Positions 59,382 through 64,000 of a stretch of DNA of 64,000 nt are shown piece after piece. Every line of letters begins with the position of its first letter. The first letter of the stretch is position 1. The DNA comes from Nemorincola sp044225795 (GTDB lineage: Bacteria; Bacteroidota; Bacteroidia; Chitinophagales; Chitinophagaceae). Location of the stretch: positions 124,001-188,000 of the forward strand of contig JBGAIF010000001.1 of assembly GCA_044225795.1 (NCBI GenBank), read 5' to 3'. The notes under the pieces are model-generated. The model did no database searches, was not told the origin of the DNA, and was given only the letters and a program-made list of their open reading frames with translations. The position numbers were made by a program, and so were the translations under genes.

Positions 59382-60737
59382 TTACAGGTTTCTTACTGCA
59401 TCCTTGAACTGTTTGCCTCTGTCTTCATAATTCTTGAACAGGTCGAAGCTGGCACATGCCGGGGAAAGCAGCACCACATCTCCGTTGCCCGCAAACGAAT
59501 AAGCCGCATGAACAGCGTCATCCGCGCTTTGCGTATCGATGATGTTTGCCACTGCCTCATCAAACGCCGCATGTATCGGCTTATTATCTACACCCATGCA
59601 TACAATGGCTTTCACTTTCTCCTTGACAAGATCCATGATCTCGGAGTAGTCATTACCCTTATCCTGTCCGCCGAGGATGAGCACAACCGGCTTTTTCATG
59701 CTCTCCAGTGCAAACCAAACGGAGTTTACGTTGGTTGCCTTGCTGTCGTTGATGAACTCAACGCCACGCACGGTTGCCACATACTCCAGGCGATGCTCCA
59801 GCCCTTCAAAACTCGCGAAGCTTTCGCGTATCTTCTCTTTACGCACGCCGGCTATGCGCGCAGATATACCCGCTGCCATACTATTGAATTGGTTGTGTTT
59901 TCCTTTAAGGGAGAGCTCATGGATAGACATGTCCAGGCGTTCCCCGTCATATTGTATGTGGAGCTGATCGTCGCTCATATGACCGCCTTCGTTCCATTGA
60001 TTTTGTTCGCTCATCGTTAGGTAAATTATTTTAGCATGAATAGAATGGGTAGCCAGGTATTCCTGAATAGCCTTATCGTCCTGGTTTACAATAAAGTATT
60101 GTGTATTGTTCTGGTTCTCTGTTATCCTGAATTTCGAGGCCACATAGTTGGCAAATACATAGTTGTACCTGTCCAGATGGTCGGGGGTTATGTTCAACAG
60201 CACAGCTATATCCGGGCTGAACGTATGAATATCATCCAATTGAAAACTGCTTACTTCCATCACGTACCACTCACACGGGCGCTCGGCTATCTGCCTGGCA
60301 AAGCTGTAACCTATATTGCCTACCAATGCCACATCATAACCGGCTTCTTTCAGTATGTGATAGGTCAGCTTGGTCGTTGTGCTCTTACCATTGCTGCCGG
60401 TGATGGCTATGATCCTGCTGCCACCCTTGTAGCGGTAGCCGAACTCGATCTCACTGCACACCTCAATACCGGCCCCACGCACTTCCTTCATTACAGGCAC
60501 CTTGTCGCTGATGCCGGGGCTCTTAACAATGCAGGTTGCACTGAGCACCTTATCCATAGTGTGTGTACCCTCTTCGAAAGTAATGCCATGCTGCACCAGC
60601 GCCTCTTTGAATTGCGGCTTGATGTTGCCACCATCGCTTACAAACACATCCCAGCCCTGCTGCTTGCCCAGCAGCGCGGCACCTACACCGCTTTCCGCGG
60701 CGCCCAGTATCACCAGTCTTTTTGTGTTCGTTTGCAT
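59382..60737 (-). CDS. murD: UDP-MurNAc-L-Ala D-glutamate ligase
   Basis: Adds D-glutamate to UDP-MurNAc-L-Ala. The 451-residue protein shows the N-terminal Rossmann start (RLVILGAAESGVGAALLG), the P-loop AITGSNGKSTTTKLTYHI near residue 115, NITPDHLDRY near 185 and the C-terminal substrate domain with FINDSKATNVNSVWFAL near 330. ATG overlaps the mraY stop by one base (TAATG). Confidence 0.97.
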   Translation of the reverse strand: MQTNTKRLVILGAAESGVGAALLGKQQGWDVFVSDGGNIKPQFKEALVQHGITFEEGTHTMDKVLSATCIVKSPGISDKVPVMKEVRGAGIEVCSEIEFGYRYKGGSRIIAITGSNGKSTTTKLTYHILKEAGYDVALVGNIGYSFARQIAERPCEWYVMEVSSFQLDDIHTFSPDIAVLLNITPDHLDRYNYVFANYVASKFRITENQNNTQYFIVNQDDKAIQEYLATHSIHAKIIYLTMSEQNQWNEGGHMSDDQLHIQYDGERLDMSIHELSLKGKHNQFNSMAAGISARIAGVRKEKIRESFASFEGLEHRLEYVATVRGVEFINDSKATNVNSVWFALESMKKPVVLILGGQDKGNDYSEIMDLVKEKVKAIVCMGVDNKPIHAAFDEAVANIIDTQSADDAVHAAYSFAGNGDVVLLSPACASFDLFKNYEDRGKQFKDAVRNL

Positions 60738-62008
60738 TATTGCAGTTTCAATGTCACTATGCTTACGATCGCCAGCAGTATGCCGATGATCCAGAAGCGG
60801 GTTACTATTTTCGATTCGTGGTATCCTAATTTCTGGTAGTGATGGTGCAGTGGCGACATAAGGAATACCCTGCGCCCTTCACCATATTTTTTCTTTGTAC
60901 GCTTGAAGTACCATACCTGTATCACCACTGAAGCATTCTCCATGATGAAGATGCCGCAGATGATAGGTATCAGCAGCTCCTTACGAACTATTATTGCCAG
61001 AGAGGCAATGATACCCCCAAGGGCTAGGCTGCCGGTATCGCCCATGAACACCTGCGCCGGGTAGGCATTATACCACAGGAATCCCACACATGCGCCCACA
61101 AATGCGCCGATGAATATGGACAGCTCACCAAGGTTAGGGATATCCATAATGTTCAGGTATCCGGCAAACAGGTAGTTACCCGACAGGTACGCAAACACAC
61201 CAAGGCACACACCGATGATGGCCGAAACGCCTGTAGCGAGACCATCAATACCATCCGTGAGGTTGGCACCGTTCGAGATAGCTACAATGATCAGCGTCAC
61301 AAACAGTACATATATGATGGGGGTGGTCACATCAATGTTTTTCTCGCCAAATATCGCCGCGATCTTCGCGTACCTGAACTCGTGCGTCTTTACAAATGGT
61401 ATGGTCGTCGTTGCCGTACGCACATTCACATAGGTTCTCACCTTGCCGTTCTCATCTTTACGTGTAATGTATCCGCCCTCTGCTTTCTCCGCTGCGTTGA
61501 GTACTCCCGTTTGTGAACCGGTAATTTCCCTGCTGATCACCACATGATTATTGTAATACATGGTAACGCCAACAATGATACCAAGACCTATCTGGCCGAG
61601 TATTTTAAAACGGCCAGCAAGCCCTTCTTTATTCTTTTTGAATACTTTGATGTAATCATCAAGGAATCCAACGATACCGAGCCATATAGTTGAGACCAGC
61701 ATCAGTATGATATAGACATTCAGTATGCGTGCAAACAGTATTGTAGGTATCAGTATTGCCGAAAGTATGATGATGCCACCCATTGTCGGTGTACCCTTCT
61801 TCTGGTTCTCACCGGCAAGCCCGAGGTCACGCACTGTCTCCCCTATCTGCTTTTTTTGCAGGTATTTGATCAGGCGCTTACCCATCAGTAACGATATCAC
61901 CAGCGACAGCACGATGGCCATGGCAGCACGAAATGTGATAAAGTTGAACAATCCCGCACCGGCCAGGTGGAATGTGTCTCGTAGGTATGTGAACAAATAG
62001 TAGAGCAT
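60737..62008 (-). CDS. mraY: Phospho-MurNAc-pentapeptide transferase
   Basis: Integral-membrane enzyme that makes lipid I on undecaprenyl phosphate. The 423-residue protein has about ten helices with the family's KKGTPTMGG near residue 70, FLDDYIKVFKKNKEGL near 115, NLTDGIDGLA near 255 and the FMGDTGSLALGG segment near 325. A ~50-residue hydrophilic insert (about 165-215: GVLNAAEKAEGGYITRKDEN) makes it longer than E. coli MraY, as in this phylum. It overlaps murD by one base. Confidence 0.96.
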   Translation of the reverse strand: MLYYLFTYLRDTFHLAGAGLFNFITFRAAMAIVLSLVISLLMGKRLIKYLQKKQIGETVRDLGLAGENQKKGTPTMGGIIILSAILIPTILFARILNVYIILMLVSTIWLGIVGFLDDYIKVFKKNKEGLAGRFKILGQIGLGIIVGVTMYYNNHVVISREITGSQTGVLNAAEKAEGGYITRKDENGKVRTYVNVRTATTTIPFVKTHEFRYAKIAAIFGEKNIDVTTPIIYVLFVTLIIVAISNGANLTDGIDGLATGVSAIIGVCLGVFAYLSGNYLFAGYLNIMDIPNLGELSIFIGAFVGACVGFLWYNAYPAQVFMGDTGSLALGGIIASLAIIVRKELLIPIICGIFIMENASVVIQVWYFKRTKKKYGEGRRVFLMSPLHHHYQKLGYHESKIVTRFWIIGILLAIVSIVTLKLQ

Positions 62009-62017
62009 TAATGCCTC

Positions 62018-63484
62018 TTATTTATTGAGTAGTTCAAATGTTTCAGTTAATACTTCCCGGTCGTCAAAGTGATGTTTCACACCTTTTATCTCCTGGTAGG
62101 TCTCATGTCCTTTCCCGGCCACCAGCACTATATCACCCGGCTGGGCAAGTGTGCAGGCCACTTTTATCGCCTCCCTTCTGTCTGTTATTCTCAGGCTCTT
62201 CCTTTTTTGTGGTGTTGTCAGCCCCTCTTCCATTTCATTCAATATCGCTTCCGGGTCCTCACTGCGCGGATTATCCGCGGTCAGTATCGTCTTGTCGCTA
62301 TGCTCGCAGGCCGCCTGTGCCATCAGTGGGCGCTTTGTCTTATCCCTGTCGCCTCCACAGCCTACTACGGTGAATAGCTGCTGCCCCTGTGTGCGCAATT
62401 GGTTGATAGTAGCCAATACATTAAGTAATGCATCTGGCGTATGTGCATAGTCCACAATACCCAGCACCTTATCCCTTGGCGACATATAGGTCTCAAATCT
62501 GCCCGCGGCGCCATGCAATCCGCTAAGAACGGCCAGCACATCCGTCTTATCCATGCCCAGCAGCCTGGCGGCTCCGTACACAGCAAGCAGGTTATACGCG
62601 TTGAAAGTGCCGATCATACGGAAGTGGGCTTCTTCATTGTCCACATTCATCACCAGGCCCGTAAGGTTATTCTCCAGCACCTTTCCTTTTATGGTTGCGG
62701 GTTGGCGCAGGCTGTAGGTATTCTTTGACGCCTTGGTATTTTGCAGCATCACCAATCCACGTTTGTCATCGGCATTGGTCAATGAGAAAGCATCTTCGGG
62801 CAACTCATCAAAGAAACTCTTCTTTACACGTATATATTCATCAAACGTCTTGTGGTAGTCCAGGTGATCGTGTGTGATATTTGTGAATATGCCCCCCGCA
62901 AATCTTATTCCGGCTATCCTGTGCTGGTGTATGGCGTGTGAGCTCACCTCCATAAATGCGTACGTGCAGCCGGCCGCGACCATTCTGTGCAGCAGTTCCT
63001 GTACAGATATCGCGTCAGGTGTTGTATGCGTTGCTGTCTCTATCTTATCATGTATATGATTCTGAACGGTAGATAACAGTCCGCACTTATGGCCAAGTGA
63101 TTCAAAAAGTTTATACAACAATGTCACTGTTGTGGTCTTGCCGTTTGTCCCCGTCACGCCCACTACCTTCAGCTTGCGCGATGGAAAATCATAGAAGGCA
63201 TCAGCCGCCAGTCCGGCAGCCACACCACTGTTCTTTACCTGCACATAGGCTACACCCTCTGCTGTTTCCTTCGGCATCTCCTCACATATAATAGCCACTG
63301 CACCCAGGCTTACCGCCTTCTCAATGAACAGGTGCCCGTCTGCTTGCGTACCCCTTACAGCAATGAACACACTGCCCGCCACCACCTTGCGCGAATCAAT
63401 ACAGAGGCTGTTCACCACCATGTTGATATCGCCCATGGTCTTCAGTGGAGTAATATTGATCAATATGTCGCGCAGCAGTGCCAT
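62018..63484 (-). CDS. murE: UDP-MurNAc-tripeptide synthetase
   Basis: Adds the third residue of the stem peptide. The 488-residue protein has the UDP-binding N-terminal domain (VNSLCIDSRKVVAGSVFIAV), the P-loop GVTGTNGKTTTVTLLYK near residue 110, and in the C-terminal domain TADNPRSEDPEAIL near 400. The DNPR motif is that of enzymes using meso-diaminopimelate rather than lysine. It shares one base with the FtsI gene's stop and lies nine bases before mraY. Confidence 0.96.
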   Translation of the reverse strand: MALLRDILINITPLKTMGDINMVVNSLCIDSRKVVAGSVFIAVRGTQADGHLFIEKAVSLGAVAIICEEMPKETAEGVAYVQVKNSGVAAGLAADAFYDFPSRKLKVVGVTGTNGKTTTVTLLYKLFESLGHKCGLLSTVQNHIHDKIETATHTTPDAISVQELLHRMVAAGCTYAFMEVSSHAIHQHRIAGIRFAGGIFTNITHDHLDYHKTFDEYIRVKKSFFDELPEDAFSLTNADDKRGLVMLQNTKASKNTYSLRQPATIKGKVLENNLTGLVMNVDNEEAHFRMIGTFNAYNLLAVYGAARLLGMDKTDVLAVLSGLHGAAGRFETYMSPRDKVLGIVDYAHTPDALLNVLATINQLRTQGQQLFTVVGCGGDRDKTKRPLMAQAACEHSDKTILTADNPRSEDPEAILNEMEEGLTTPQKRKSLRITDRREAIKVACTLAQPGDIVLVAGKGHETYQEIKGVKHHFDDREVLTETFELLNK

Positions 63485-64000
63485 TAGCTTAGTTGCAGTA
63501 CTATGTTTTGTCCTTTATTTATTCTTGATCCCGGTGTAATTGATTGTCCGCGCACCTTACCCCTGCCGCTCACCGTCACTTGCAAACCGCTGCTCTCCAG
63601 CATATACACAGCATCCTTCAGTCCCATGCCGGTCACATCCGGCACCAGGTTTCTGTACAATTGTTTGGGCAGCACATTTACGTGCTTGCCGGAGTCAGTA
63701 TATAATTGCATCATCCGGTTGATGCGCTCCCCGTCCACCGCCACACTCTTGCCAAGGGCGCCCAGCATTACCTGGTAGCCTCTTGCTGTTGCGGCCTTAG
63801 CGGGCAATATATTGTTGTTATTCTTCGCCAGGCTGTCCAGCGGACCGGCCCATGCGCCCATATTCTCAGAGAATATCTTGTCGGCCACCATCCTGAAAAC
63901 AGGCGCGGCTATAGCGCCACCATAGTACGCTTTGGAATGTGGCTTGGTACGGATCACTACACATATGGTGTATTTGGGTTTATCGGCAGGAAGGAAGCCG
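63484..64000 (-). CDS. ftsI: FtsI-type penicillin-binding protein, C-terminal part
   Basis: The gene runs off the right edge; 172 codons of its 3' end are present. The frame starts inside the transpeptidase domain (GFLPADKPKYTICVVIRTKP region, with the family's FLPADKPKY and VFRMVADKIF) and passes to a final PASTA domain of about 65 residues (NLVPDVTGMGLKDAVYML and then KGQNIVLQLS). PASTA ends are usual in Bacteroidota division PBPs. It is the D,D-transpeptidase that crosslinks septal peptidoglycan. Its ser/lys active sites lie beyond the window. Stop overlaps murE by one base. Confidence 0.9.
   Translation of the reverse strand, partial: GFLPADKPKYTICVVIRTKPHSKAYYGGAIAAPVFRMVADKIFSENMGAWAGPLDSLAKNNNNILPAKAATARGYQVMLGALGKSVAVDGERINRMMQLYTDSGKHVNVLPKQLYRNLVPDVTGMGLKDAVYMLESSGLQVTVSGRGKVRGQSITPGSRINKGQNIVLQLS

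Noticed and set aside
51223..64000. Absence of murF and ddl from the dcw cluster as a novelty
   Set aside because: In Bacteroidota these commonly lie elsewhere; the remaining order is typical.
1..64000. tRNA, rRNA, integrase or origin of replication
   Set aside because: I looked on both strands for T-loop signatures, conserved rRNA stretches, site-specific recombinase motifs and DnaA-box clusters and saw none convincing.

Overview
This 64 kb window is chromosomal DNA of a Bacteroidota bacterium, most likely of the Chitinophagales/Chitinophagaceae kind. Four things point there. SecD and SecF are fused in one protein. Two secreted proteins end in type IX secretion (Por) C-terminal sorting domains. 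Several outer-membrane or periplasmic families found mainly in this phylum are present (DUF4294, DUF6089, DUF6048, DUF6452, PorT-like). Many genes carry the phylum's TAnnTTTG promoter -7 element. The genus assignment is inference; no rRNA or tRNA gene was found.

Layout. 0-6 kb (minus strand): pyruvate kinase, a NifS/IscS-like cysteine desulfurase and SecDF. 6-15 kb: a type IX cargo protein with Ig-like modules, small envelope proteins, tyrS, a seven-heme cytochrome with a TPR tail, a beta-barrel protein and Mn-type superoxide dismutase. 15-21 kb: a small membrane protein, uvrA, a VWA protein, an M16 peptidase and a secreted protein. 21.5-24.3 kb: a 909-residue type IX cargo protein built of eleven ~73-residue repeats. 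24.4-25.3 kb: rpsL-rpsG, without fusA behind them. 25.6-28.4 kb: AlkD-like repair protein, Cdd1-type helix-hairpin-helix protein, half-size EamA transporter, a coiled-coil secreted protein and a possible acyltransferase relic. 28.5-31.8 kb: a three-gene polysaccharide operon (GT2, GT-C membrane protein, wecB). 32-40 kb: thioesterase, PorT-like barrel, PhnP-like hydrolase, Uma2 protein, leuS with a compositionally odd patch, a SCO protein and a two-domain chromate transporter. 40-45 kb: a 49-residue membrane microprotein, pdxH, and the overlapping chain pheT / coiled coil / DUF6452 / DUF6048. 45-50.5 kb: dnaB, two tandem related microproteins, an MlaE permease, miaA, a pRiA4b ORF-3-like protein and rpmI-rplT. 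50.5-51.1 kb: a DUF433/DUF5615 toxin-antitoxin-like pair. 51.2-64 kb (minus strand): the dcw cluster ftsI(partial)-murE-mraY-murD-ftsW-murG-murC-ftsQ-ftsA-ftsZ.

How the genes work together. The dcw operon makes the lipid II precursors (murE, mraY, murD, murG, murC) and the septal machinery (ftsI, ftsW, ftsQ, ftsA, ftsZ). It ends in a strong terminator. SecDF assists export of the many signal-peptide proteins here, including the two type IX cargoes. The polysaccharide operon probably supplies ManNAc-type sugar and transfers it at the membrane.

Most of the window is ordinary housekeeping DNA. I found no clear new multi-gene system. The best candidates for novelty are the pair of tandem NWLPL microproteins after dnaB, the AT-rich replaced segment in leuS just before KMSKS, the conserved-looking noncoding stretch before dnaB, and the unusually broken rpsL-rpsG and rpmI-rplT contexts.
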